Positions 1-6,714 are shown, counted from the stretch's first letter. The stretch is DNA of 7,527 bases from SAR202 cluster bacterium (GCA_030743915.1 JASLRP010000515.1:1-7527), one strand, 5' to 3'. Program-made: numbers and translations. The notes: generated by a model not told the origin, from the letters alone.

Positions 1-1383
1 GGTGAACATTGTCTTCTGATTCCCAGGCACGGGGTTTTCTCGGACATACTCACTCAGAAGCTTTGTCATAGGGTCAGCCGCCAACAACTCGGGATCATCG
101 TGGGGAAGTTCGATCAGGAGATAGAAACCGGCTACCTCTCCTCTTGGGTTGCGTGCGACTTTGAAGGACTGAGGATACCGACGCCACCAGGTCATAAGGC
201 ATTTGGCAGATTCTGGCCCATCATAACGATGGATTATTTCGGAAATGGCCTCTCCGTCGGTCGGCTCAGCAGGTTCAACAGAATATTCCTGTAACCCGCT
301 TGGGAAGTACGCCTCTCTGAACAAAGGGTTGTCCAGCAGATAGAGCATATCCGCCGAGTATCCCCAGATTTCATTCCGACCAGCGGTGCGAGCCTCGATG
401 CGAAGCTGTCGCCAGGCCGACCTTTTGAACTCACGGTATCGCGTGGGATCGGTTGATTTCAGGGCCGAGGAGATCGCATCCCTTACGGCGTCGTGCACGA
501 CGAGTCCCTCACCGTTGATCTCGGCGAAAGGCAGGTCCCTCAGCCGGTCCCATACGTCCTGTGGAGCAATATCAGGCAGCATCGCTTTGAGGAGTGACCG
601 AGTAATCCGTCTCACCACCGCCGCCGCCTCTAGGCCCAGTCGGGTGATGGGGTCTTTGACTTCATTCAGGTAGAGACTTGTAAGCTGATCTATGATCCTC
701 CGAACGGCCAATCGCTCGAAATCCATTTCGGGGCGCTCGTTCACAGCCGATGCGGCAAGCCTCAGCGCAAGGGGGTGTCCTCGCGCGAATCGGCTGATGC
801 TCCTGGCTGTGGTTTCGCTGACGCCTGAAAGAGAGAGCAGTCTGAGGGCTTCTCCATCATTAAAGGGTTCCAGGAACACACTCTGGAATAGGCCAAGCCA
901 CTCTGGACTGGTCTGCCATGCGGTGGTAGGCGCATAACGTCCGCATAGCAATATCCTAACGTTGCTGCCAAGCCTGGGTATGAACTCCTGTCGCAGCCAG
1001 CTATCCAGAAGACGAAGCAACTCAAAGGTGTCCAGGGTCAGCAACACAATGCCAGGCGTGGCGCTGAGCCGCTCCGCAGTTCTCTCGATGTCTGACTCGG
1101 CTTGCTCAACTCCAAGAGCCATGTCCAGGCCTTGAAGGAAGCCGCGCTCCGTAGGCTCAATGGAACGACACTCCAGGTTTATTACAGTCACCTCGTCTGA
1201 CTGAGCACGCGCGGCAAAGGCGCGCAATAGGGTAGTCTTGCCTATGCCCGCAAGACCGTGAATGTGCATTACGACAGGCCCATCCCGCTTCAGCAAGCGG
1301 TCCAGGATGACCATCTCTTTTTCCCGACCCACAAAGCCGAGTGATGCCCTTTGCGCCAACATATCGCGGATAGTTTGAGTCAC
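1..1383 (-). CDS. STAND/AAA-type ATPase with C-terminal GNAT-like region (partial, 3' end outside window)
   Basis: The frame is open for 461 codons from a GTG at 1383-1381 to the window edge, so the C-terminus is missing. The GTG is chosen because AGGAG lies 8 nt upstream; an in-frame ATG at codon 8 has no comparable site. Residues 17-21 read FVGRE, the usual lead-in to STAND ATPases. Walker A is GLAGIGKTT (43-51, Lys49), a Walker B-like hydrophobic run ends in LDTFE (117-121, Asp118), and GHPLAL (202-207) matches the GxP motif of NB-ARC/STAND modules. A winged-helix-like piece follows, with HDAVRDAI at 297-304. Residues about 367-461 resemble the first half of a GNAT fold, including a WW...YP...F.VARN...G.VAGFYLL strand pair (399-423). 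STAND proteins act as ATP-driven cytoplasmic signal switches. The ligand and output are unknown, and a DNA-binding domain could lie beyond the edge. The ATPase call is firm; the GNAT call is inference. Confidence 0.85.
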   Translation of the reverse strand, partial: MTQTIRDMLAQRASLGFVGREKEMVILDRLLKRDGPVVMHIHGLAGIGKTTLLRAFAARAQSDEVTVINLECRSIEPTERGFLQGLDMALGVEQAESDIERTAERLSATPGIVLLTLDTFELLRLLDSWLRQEFIPRLGSNVRILLCGRYAPTTAWQTSPEWLGLFQSVFLEPFNDGEALRLLSLSGVSETTARSISRFARGHPLALRLAASAVNERPEMDFERLAVRRIIDQLTSLYLNEVKDPITRLGLEAAAVVRRITRSLLKAMLPDIAPQDVWDRLRDLPFAEINGEGLVVHDAVRDAISSALKSTDPTRYREFKRSAWRQLRIEARTAGRNEIWGYSADMLYLLDNPLFREAYFPSGLQEYSVEPAEPTDGEAISEIIHRYDGPESAKCLMTWWRRYPQSFKVARNPRGEVAGFYLLIELPHDDPELLAADPMTKLLSEYVRENPVPGNQKTMFT

Positions 1384-1391
1384 GGCGTATG

Positions 1392-1396
1392 CTCCT
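1392..1396 (-). promoter_or_regulatory. Shine-Dalgarno site of the STAND ATPase gene
   Basis: AGGAG on the minus strand lies 8 nt before the GTG at 1383-1381. It decides the start in favour of this GTG over the in-frame ATG seven codons later. Confidence 0.75.
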
Positions 1397-1412
1397 GATT
1401 CGGGATGTCGCG

Positions 1413-1421
1413 ATTGTAGCA
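1413..1421 (-). promoter_or_regulatory. extended -10 promoter element for the STAND ATPase gene
   Basis: The minus strand reads TGCTACAAT, a TGn extension plus a -10 hexamer one base from consensus. The predicted start point near 1406 gives a leader of about 23 nt that includes the AGGAG. The -35 position (about 1436-1441) has no TTGACA-like match, as is common for extended -10 promoters. It falls inside a palindrome. Confidence 0.55.
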
Positions 1422-1433
1422 TTGATCCAGTTC

Positions 1434-1449
1434 CTCAGGTTTTCCTGAG
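1434..1449. repeat. 6-bp perfect inverted repeat with 4-nt loop over the -35 position
   Basis: CTCAGG and CCTGAG flank TTTT. The element lies 19 bp past the stop of the NmrA-like gene and covers the -35 position of the STAND promoter. It could be an operator or a short hairpin. On the minus strand no T-run follows it, so a classical intrinsic terminator is not supported. Confidence 0.4.
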
Positions 1450-1468
1450 CAAGCGGTTGGTATTTCCT

Positions 1469-2335
1469 CTACACAAAATGGGACATGTGATCCTCAGCAA
1501 ACTTCTCGAAGGTTATTGGCGGTCTCCCTGTCACCTGCTGAACCGCCGTTGATATAGCCGACGTGTGTCCTGCTTTAACGGCGTCTCCGAGTTCTACGAT
1601 TGCCTCCGAGATGACCTCAGGCATCCCGGCGTCGATCATGGCTTGGCGTGCCACATCTCCAGGAAGGTCCACGTACTGGATATCGCGGCCCGTGACCTTT
1701 GAAAGTGTGTCTGCAGCCTGATAGTTGGAAATGGCCTCAGGTCCCGTAACGTCGTACGCTTTGCCTTCGTGGCCTTCCTCCGTCAGCGCAGTGACTATTA
1801 CTGACGCAAGATCACGGACATCAACAATGGCGATCTCTCCTTCCCCTTGAGGAAAGTAAAAAGCGTTCTGATCCTTGATCGTATTGCCCGTGAGGTTGAA
1901 GTAGTTCTGCATGAAGATGTTGGGGCGGACAATTGTGTAGGGAATGCCTGACTCCTCCAGGGCTTTTTCTGCCTCTCGGTGCCATCTTCCGACAGTTATC
2001 GCTTCTGGCGCATCTGCGCCAACTGCCGACAGCCTTACAATGTGCTTGACTCCTGCACGCTTTGCGGCAGTCACAAAATTCACGCCGTATTGGCCTAGGT
2101 CAGGATGCACCGGACTGAGGGAATAAGCCTTGTCGATTCCACCCAATGCAGCTTGGATACTCTCTACGTCGCCAAGGTCCACCTGAACCGGTTCGGCGCC
2201 CAGTTGTCTCGCTTTTTCTGCATTGGCTTCGGAGTGATATCCGGCTCGCACCGTTGCGCCCAGTTCAACCAATCTCCTGACTACTTCCTGTCCAGTTGCG
2301 CCAGTGGATCCAGTTACGAATACGGTCTCTGTCAT
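1469..2335 (-). CDS. NmrA-like NAD(P)-binding reductase (atypical SDR, QorB-like)
   Basis: This 288-residue protein starts at the ATG at 2335-2333, where AAGGAG sits 7 nt upstream; an extension of 18 codons upstream is possible but has no such site. The N-terminal Rossmann fingerprint is TGSTGATG (8-15), followed by VRAGYHS, where the arginine after the second strand suggests NADPH preference. RLSAVGAD and the segment around GIPYTIVRPNIFMQNY are hallmarks of NmrA/QorB-type atypical SDRs. The length fits the family (about 285 residues). Members are soluble NADPH-dependent quinone or carbonyl reductases, or redox-sensing NmrA-type proteins; the substrate cannot be read from sequence. It precedes the STAND ATPase gene on the same strand by 85 bp and is divergent from the M16 peptidase gene. 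The family call is firm; the QorB-like enzymatic role is inference. Confidence 0.9.
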   Translation of the reverse strand: MTETVFVTGSTGATGQEVVRRLVELGATVRAGYHSEANAEKARQLGAEPVQVDLGDVESIQAALGGIDKAYSLSPVHPDLGQYGVNFVTAAKRAGVKHIVRLSAVGADAPEAITVGRWHREAEKALEESGIPYTIVRPNIFMQNYFNLTGNTIKDQNAFYFPQGEGEIAIVDVRDLASVIVTALTEEGHEGKAYDVTGPEAISNYQAADTLSKVTGRDIQYVDLPGDVARQAMIDAGMPEVISEAIVELGDAVKAGHTSAISTAVQQVTGRPPITFEKFAEDHMSHFV

Positions 2336-2340
2336 CTCAT

Positions 2341-2347
2341 TACTCCT
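2341..2347 (-). promoter_or_regulatory. Shine-Dalgarno site of the NmrA-like gene
   Basis: The minus strand reads AAGGAGTA just ahead of TGAG-ATG, placing AAGGAG about 7 nt from the ATG at 2335. It decides this start over the longer frame beginning at 2389. Confidence 0.7.
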
Positions 2348-2394
2348 TATCTTGAAAGATTGACGCCAGCATATTCCGGCGACGTCCAAGTTGA

Positions 2395-2400
2395 ATTATG
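2395..2400 (-). promoter_or_regulatory. possible -10 element for the NmrA-like gene
   Basis: The minus strand reads CATAAT, five of six bases of the -10 consensus, and would give a leader of roughly 50 nt. No convincing -35 is visible and there is no TGn extension, so support is weak. It adjoins the GATGAGAT repeats. Confidence 0.25.
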
Positions 2401-2423
2401 AGAAGATGAGATTCTGATGAGAT
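2398..2423. repeat. clustered ATGAGA / GATGAGAT direct repeats
   Basis: GATGAGAT occurs at 2405-2412 and 2416-2423, an 11-bp period or about one helical turn. The core ATGAGA also occurs at 2398-2403. A 7-base match in inverted orientation (ATCTCAT) lies at 2334-2340 over the NmrA-like start codon. The cluster sits where an operator for that gene would be expected. Short repeats of this size can also arise by chance. Confidence 0.4.
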
Positions 2424-2497
2424 ATGGGCGCTTTTGACCGATCATGACATTTCCAACTCTGAAGTTTTCCAGTTCGGTATTCTCAACAGGCGCGGGA

Positions 2498-2521
2498 GAT
2501 TGATTGCAAGTGTCAATAATC
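2498..2521. repeat. imperfect dyad upstream of the M16 promoter
   Basis: GATT-G-ATTG (2498-2506) and CAATAATC (2514-2521) are complementary across 8 positions apart from one extra base, around a 7-nt centre. The dyad ends about 8 bp before the expected -35 of the M16 gene. It is a possible regulator site, with low confidence. Confidence 0.25.
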
Positions 2522-2548
2522 TAATGTGTGAGTCCACTACCGTCCAGG

Positions 2549-2557
2549 TGCTATAAT
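2549..2557 (+). promoter_or_regulatory. extended -10 promoter of the M16 peptidase gene
   Basis: TGCTATAAT combines a perfect TATAAT (2552-2557) with a TGn extension. The predicted start point near 2564 gives a leader of about 49 nt to the ATG at 2613. The -35 position (2529-2534, TGAGTC) is poor, which an extended -10 tolerates. Confidence 0.65.
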
Positions 2558-2602
2558 TCCACAGGTTGAGCCGTTGAGTTACCACATCCCCAAATCCGGC
2601 CC

Positions 2603-2606
2603 GGAG
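2603..2606 (+). promoter_or_regulatory. Shine-Dalgarno site of the M16 peptidase gene
   Basis: GGAG lies 6 nt before the ATG at 2613. The alternative TTG at 2574, 13 codons earlier in the same frame, would start only about 10 nt after the predicted transcription start and lacks a good site. The ATG is therefore preferred. Confidence 0.65.
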
Positions 2607-2612
2607 CAATTT

Positions 2613-5264
2613 ATGGTCTCTATTTCATTTGATAAATTCACGCTTTCTAATGGCCTTGACGTAATCCTGTCCGAGGACCACTCGCTGCCTGTCACCGCCG
2701 TGAACCTCTGGTATCACGTTGGATCCAAGAACGAAGAGCCTGGCAGGACCGGATTTGCCCACCTGTTTGAGCACGTAATGTTCGAAGGCTCGAAGCACCA
2801 CAACAAGAGCTTCTTCGAGCCCCTGCAAAAGGTCGGAGCAAATCTCAATGGATCCACTTCTCCTGACCGGACCAACTACTGGGAGAACGTGCCATCCAAC
2901 TATTTGGAGTTGGCCCTGTGGCTGGAATCTGACCGCATGGGGTTCTTGCTGGACGCGCTGGACCAGAATCGGTTTGAGGTCCAGCGGGACGTCGTGAAGA
3001 ACGAACGGCGCCAGAGCTACGAGAACCGCCCTTACGGGATGGCTCCCATGATAATTCAGCCGAATCTGTTCCCGGCTCCTCACCCGTACAACTGGACGAC
3101 AATTGGCGATCCCGCCGACCTGGATGCGGCGTCTCTGGACGACATCAAGGCGTTTTTCTCAAAATACTATTCTCCCTCCAACGCCAGTCTCGCCATAGTG
3201 GGCGATTTCGACTCCGACGCCACGCGCAAAATGGTGGAGAACTACTTTGGAGACATACCCGCCGGCCCGTCTATCGACAGGGTTGGGCGGATGGATTCCA
3301 AGCTTCGGGGCCAGGTGACGCTCACAACCTCCGACAGTGTTCAATTGCCAAGGCTGTATCTGAACTGGCCGACGAATCCCAATTTCACCCGATTGCAAGC
3401 TCCCACAGACCTGTTGGCGACAATTCTGGGCGGGGGCAAAAGCTCCAGGCTCTACAAGACTCTGGTCTATGAACGCCGGATTGCACGCGAGATCAGCGTG
3501 TATGACTACGGCCAAGAGATTGCAGGCGAGTTCACAATCCAGGCCACAGCGAATCCCGGCCACACGACCGACGAGATCGAAGCGGTCATTATCGAGGAAA
3601 TTGAGCGAATGAAGTCCGAGGCGCCCACCGAGGCCGAGATTGCCCGGGCCAAGAACCGCATAGAGACCAGCCATATCATGCAGTTGGAGCGGTTCGGCGG
3701 TTTTGGAGGCCGGGCCGATCAGCTCAACTACTACAATACACTTACCGGAGACCCCGAGGCGATCAATACCGATGTGGCGCGGTACATGGCTGTCGAGCCA
3801 GACGAGATCAGGGAAGCCGCCTCTCTGCTGGGCGAAAACCAGGTCAAGTTGACCGTCTACCCCGAGGCCAGCTATCAGATTGCCGCCTCCACAGTGGATC
3901 GAGCCGTGACACCGGCCCCGGCGGCGCAACCTCGGTTCTCATCGCCTGTGCCCAAGCGCGGAAAGCTGTCCAACGGCCTGGAAGTCGTTCACCTGGAAAA
4001 GACCAGCGTTCCGGTCGTTGCTTTCGGGTTGGTGCTGTCCGGAGGGGCATTGGCCGATCCTGAGAGCATGTCCGGGCTCGCCAACCTGACTGCCAGCATG
4101 CTGGCCGAAGGGACCGGGACTAGGAGCAGTATCCAGATTGCCGAGGAACTGGAATTCCTGGGAACAAATCTCCGCAACCACGCGAATCGTGAGTACACGG
4201 TGGTATCCAGTGATTCTCTGAAGACGAATTGGAAGGACACGCTGAAGATTCTTGGCGATGTCGCCCTGAACTCGACGTTCCCTGACCATGAACTGGAGCG
4301 TCTGCGCAAGAACTTGCTGACAGACCTGGACAGGGTCGCCGACAACCCAATGGCCATTGCCGGCCGAGCTGCCCGGTCGCTTTATTATGGGCCAGGAACG
4401 CCCTACGGGCATCCGCTGACGGGAAACCAGGAGTCGGTGGCGGCTATCAACAGGGACGACCTGCTTGGGCACTACGGCTCTCACTTCGGCGCCGATAATG
4501 CGACGTTCGTCGTCGTTGGCGATCTGTCATTCGATGAAGCGATGGAGGCTGCCGAGTCCAACTTCGGCGACTGGAAACCTTTGGGCGCAGCGAGCGCCAA
4601 TGGCGTGTCATTGGATTCGAACAATAGCTCGCCCACTCGGATATACATAGCCGACAAGCCCGGCGCCGCCCAGTCTGTGATTCGCGCAGGGCACCTGACC
4701 ATACCCCGCGATCATGAAGACTACCTGCCTTTGAACATGCTGAACTTTATTTTCGGCGGTCAATTTATGGCGCGTCTTAACAGCAATCTCAGGCAGGACA
4801 AGGGATACAGCTACGGTTACAACTCCATGATCGACTGGAGCAACGGGCCGTCGATGTTCATGGTCGGTGGCGGAGTTCAGACCGCGGTGACCAAAGAGGC
4901 TCTCATCGAAACGCTCAAGGAGTTCGAAGAGATCAAAGGCCCCCGTCCCGTGACTCCCGAGGAGTTTGTCGACGCCCGCGATGGCATACTCCGAGCGCTG
5001 CCCGGCCAGTTCGAAACAATGCACCAGGTCCTTCAACAACTCACGCGCATGGTTGTGTTCGGCCTCTCGGACGACTACTTTGCCACCTTTGAGGACCGAC
5101 TATCCCAAGTCACCCTGGATGACGTTCATAAGGCCAGCGACATGCTGGACACCGATCATCTGAGCATCCTGGTAGTAGGCGATGGCGCTGAGATCGAATC
5201 GGGGATCAGCGAGCTTGGTCTCTCGGTGTCAAAGGTGGACTATGAGGGCAGGTTGCTGGATTAA
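2613..5264 (+). CDS. M16 family zinc metallopeptidase, full-length two-half form
   Basis: The 883-residue protein is a pitrilysin/insulinase-family peptidase holding two M16 halves in one chain. The N-terminal half opens with the family signature F.LSNGLDVI and carries the inverted zinc motif HLFEH (50-54). Glu131 in VVKNERR lies 77 residues after His54, the spacing of the third zinc ligand in pitrilysin. The second half begins near residue 447 (KRGKLSNGLEVV). Its counterpart of the zinc motif reads NLTAS (491-495), so it lacks the ligands and should be non-catalytic. It does carry the Arg/Tyr substrate-binding motif (NLRQDKGYSY, Arg727 and Tyr734). Two such halves normally close into a chamber that degrades peptides. 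There is no signal peptide or lipobox, so a cytoplasmic location is likely, perhaps peptide turnover. It has its own promoter and stands 79 bp before the next cassette. Confidence 0.95.
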   Translation: MVSISFDKFTLSNGLDVILSEDHSLPVTAVNLWYHVGSKNEEPGRTGFAHLFEHVMFEGSKHHNKSFFEPLQKVGANLNGSTSPDRTNYWENVPSNYLELALWLESDRMGFLLDALDQNRFEVQRDVVKNERRQSYENRPYGMAPMIIQPNLFPAPHPYNWTTIGDPADLDAASLDDIKAFFSKYYSPSNASLAIVGDFDSDATRKMVENYFGDIPAGPSIDRVGRMDSKLRGQVTLTTSDSVQLPRLYLNWPTNPNFTRLQAPTDLLATILGGGKSSRLYKTLVYERRIAREISVYDYGQEIAGEFTIQATANPGHTTDEIEAVIIEEIERMKSEAPTEAEIARAKNRIETSHIMQLERFGGFGGRADQLNYYNTLTGDPEAINTDVARYMAVEPDEIREAASLLGENQVKLTVYPEASYQIAASTVDRAVTPAPAAQPRFSSPVPKRGKLSNGLEVVHLEKTSVPVVAFGLVLSGGALADPESMSGLANLTASMLAEGTGTRSSIQIAEELEFLGTNLRNHANREYTVVSSDSLKTNWKDTLKILGDVALNSTFPDHELERLRKNLLTDLDRVADNPMAIAGRAARSLYYGPGTPYGHPLTGNQESVAAINRDDLLGHYGSHFGADNATFVVVGDLSFDEAMEAAESNFGDWKPLGAASANGVSLDSNNSSPTRIYIADKPGAAQSVIRAGHLTIPRDHEDYLPLNMLNFIFGGQFMARLNSNLRQDKGYSYGYNSMIDWSNGPSMFMVGGGVQTAVTKEALIETLKEFEEIKGPRPVTPEEFVDARDGILRALPGQFETMHQVLQQLTRMVVFGLSDDYFATFEDRLSQVTLDDVHKASDMLDTDHLSILVVGDGAEIESGISELGLSVSKVDYEGRLLD

Positions 5265-5331
5265 GTCCTTGCGTTCGCGTCGCCCAATGTGGTTGGCGTC
5301 TACTGAAAACTGATTGTTAACCTTGCGAGAT

Positions 5332-5336
5332 GGAGG
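5332..5336 (+). promoter_or_regulatory. Shine-Dalgarno site deciding the TTG start of the binding-protein gene
   Basis: GGAGG lies 7 nt before the TTG at 5344. The codon directly upstream (5341-5343) is an in-frame TAA, so no longer protein is possible in this frame. Confidence 0.8.
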
Positions 5337-5343
5337 GTCGTAA

Positions 5344-6267
5344 TTGTCAACCGAGTACCGACCACTGCGCCTGATGGACACGTTCAGGAACCTCTTCTAC
5401 ACGCCAATCTACGTCGCGGTGGCCGGAGGGTTCTTCTATGCCGAGGGCTTGAACGTCGAGTTCGGAGGCGTGCCCGATGGGCAGTCTGCGATGGGTATGT
5501 TGAGGTCAGGGGCTGTTGATATAGTTCAGACCGGCATCAGCCGAAGCCTCATGGACCTTGACGAAGGCAAAGAGGACGCGCCTCTCCACATCGCTGAGAT
5601 CAACCAGCGGGACGGCTTTTTCCTGCTGTCGCGCAAGCCCGTTGAAAACTGGACGTGGAAGGACCTGGAAGGCTCGTCGTTAATACCAATTGGCTTTACT
5701 CCGGTTCCGTGGAACCCTTTGAGGTCGGTGTTGAAGAGTAACGGAGTCGATCTGGATGCCATCGAACTGATTGGCGAGCTATCCGCTGTTGACGCCATAG
5801 ACCGATTCAGAAATGAGCAGGCCGATTACCTCCACATTTTGCACCCCTTCGCCCAGACGTTGATCGAAGGGGGAATCGGGCACATGGCAGCGGCGATGGG
5901 TCCGGAGCTTGGATACATCTGCTATAGCTCGTTCGCTGCGCTGCCCAGCTTTATTGACGAGAACCCCGACACGGTTCAGGCGTTTGTGATCGGATTTGAC
6001 AAGGCGCTGAGGTGGGTTGCCGGAAACGACGAATCGGCAATCGCCGAGAGAGTTTCGCCTTTCTTCCCCGATGTGTCTCCAGAGACTCTGGCGAGGGGGA
6101 TAGCGCAGTACAAGAAGCAGGAGACGTGGCCCCAGGACGCGCTGATCGGCGGGGACGGGTTCGACTCGATGCGCGACATCCTGATTGATGGCGGGTTGGT
6201 CACTGGAAGCCACCCGTACCAACGACTGGTCAGACCAGAGTTCGCGAAAAACGCGATGGACGCTTAG
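5344..6267 (+). CDS. NMT1/SsuA-like solute-binding-fold protein lacking a signal peptide
   Basis: The 307-residue protein starts at TTG with GGAGG 7 nt upstream. The N-terminus already belongs to the fold: LRLMDTFRNLFYTPIYVA followed by GGFFYAEGLNVEF (28-40) is the typical first strand, helix and second strand of SsuA/NMT1 (THI5-like) proteins. GMLRSGAVDIVQTG (51-64) is the next conserved block. No hydrophobic leader or lipobox cysteine is present, and a TAA immediately upstream rules out a longer reading. Family members are usually periplasmic or lipoprotein receptors for ABC importers of sulfonates, pyrimidines, riboflavin or similar small molecules. No permease or ATPase gene of a transporter is next to it. 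Known cytoplasmic proteins of this fold include enzymes such as Thi5, but its CCCFC cysteine motif is not seen here. It leads a tight cassette with a Nudix hydrolase and a flavoprotein. The ligand is unknown. Confidence 0.85.
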   Translation: MSTEYRPLRLMDTFRNLFYTPIYVAVAGGFFYAEGLNVEFGGVPDGQSAMGMLRSGAVDIVQTGISRSLMDLDEGKEDAPLHIAEINQRDGFFLLSRKPVENWTWKDLEGSSLIPIGFTPVPWNPLRSVLKSNGVDLDAIELIGELSAVDAIDRFRNEQADYLHILHPFAQTLIEGGIGHMAAAMGPELGYICYSSFAALPSFIDENPDTVQAFVIGFDKALRWVAGNDESAIAERVSPFFPDVSPETLARGIAQYKKQETWPQDALIGGDGFDSMRDILIDGGLVTGSHPYQRLVRPEFAKNAMDA

Positions 6268-6270
6268 GCT

Positions 6271-6714
6271 GTGCCCTTACCGATTATTGATAAGGCTGTT
6301 GCCTACATCACCCGTGATGAGAAGCTCCTGGTGTTTGATCATCCTGGAATTCCAGAAGCCGGGACCCAGGTTCCTGCCGGGACTATCGAACCGGGAGAGC
6401 CGCCTGACGAAGCTGTTTTGCGAGAGGTTTTCGAAGAGACGGGCCTGGCGCCTCTGATCATGCGGAGATTCCTGGGAGAGCGCGAGTTCGACATCACACC
6501 CTTCGGTCGAGACGAAACCCATCACCGATATTTCTACCACCTGGAGTACGGGGGCGACTCTCCAGACCGTTGGCGACACTTCGAGGAGCAACCGTCAGAC
6601 GGCGGCGAGCCTGTGGAGTTCGAGTTGTACTGGGTCGACATGCCCCTGGAAGCGGAGGAGTTAATCGCTGGGCAGGGGGACTTGCTCCATATGATTGCAG
6701 AGGTCGTGTCGTGA
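6271..6714 (+). CDS. Nudix hydrolase
   Basis: The 147-residue protein contains a perfect Nudix box at residues 37-59: Gly37, Glu43, REV at 51-53, EE at 55-56 and Gly58-Leu59, fitting Gx5Ex7REUxEExGU. The glutamates bind the metal that drives cleavage of nucleoside-diphosphate-linked substrates. The beta-strand frame around it (KAVAYITRDEKLLVF before, HHRYFYHLEY after) is typical. The substrate cannot be told from sequence; ADP-sugars, dinucleotide cofactors or modified nucleotides are all open. The GTG start follows the TAG of the binding-protein gene by 3 nt and shares its reading frame. No strong Shine-Dalgarno site precedes it, which suggests translational coupling. It overlaps the flavoprotein gene by 4 nt. 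Confidence 0.93.
   Translation: MPLPIIDKAVAYITRDEKLLVFDHPGIPEAGTQVPAGTIEPGEPPDEAVLREVFEETGLAPLIMRRFLGEREFDITPFGRDETHHRYFYHLEYGGDSPDRWRHFEEQPSDGGEPVEFELYWVDMPLEAEELIAGQGDLLHMIAEVVS
6699..6703 (+). promoter_or_regulatory. Shine-Dalgarno site of the FNR-like gene
   Basis: AGAGG lies 7 nt before the GTG at 6711, within the end of the Nudix gene. It supports the GTGA overlap start. A longer frame beginning near 6570 would add 47 arginine-rich residues unlike the family and overlap the Nudix gene heavily. Confidence 0.65.

Noticed and set aside
100..1025. Several short open frames on the plus strand and in a second minus frame across 100-1025
   Set aside because: They are shadows of the continuous 461-codon minus-strand ATPase frame, and their translations show no family motif.
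2336..2389. N-terminal extension of 18 codons on the NmrA-like protein
   Set aside because: The extra residues precede a canonical Rossmann start, and AAGGAG is correctly placed for the ATG at 2335.
2574..2612. TTG at 2574 as the start of the M16 peptidase
   Set aside because: It lies about 10 nt after the predicted transcription start and has no good ribosome site. The ATG at 2613 has GGAG 6 nt upstream and begins right at the family's N-terminal strand.
2625..5163. Long minus-strand open frames opposite the M16 gene (for example 3159-3929)
   Set aside because: They are antisense shadows typical of GC-rich coding DNA. The plus-strand frame has unmistakable M16 motifs throughout.
5281..5298. 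Bulged hairpin CGCCCAA / TTGGCG after the M16 gene as a terminator
   Set aside because: There is only a six-pair stem with a bulge and no T-run after it, so a rho-independent terminator is not supported. Transcription may read into the next cassette.
5293..5321. TTGGCG with GTTAAC 17 bp later as a promoter for the binding-protein cassette
   Set aside because: The -10 matches only three of six bases and there is no TGn extension, so I could not support a promoter here.
6570..6710. 47-residue upstream extension of the FNR-like protein
   Set aside because: It is arginine/glycine-rich, lies wholly within the Nudix gene in another frame, and the GTG at 6711 has AGAGG 7 nt upstream.
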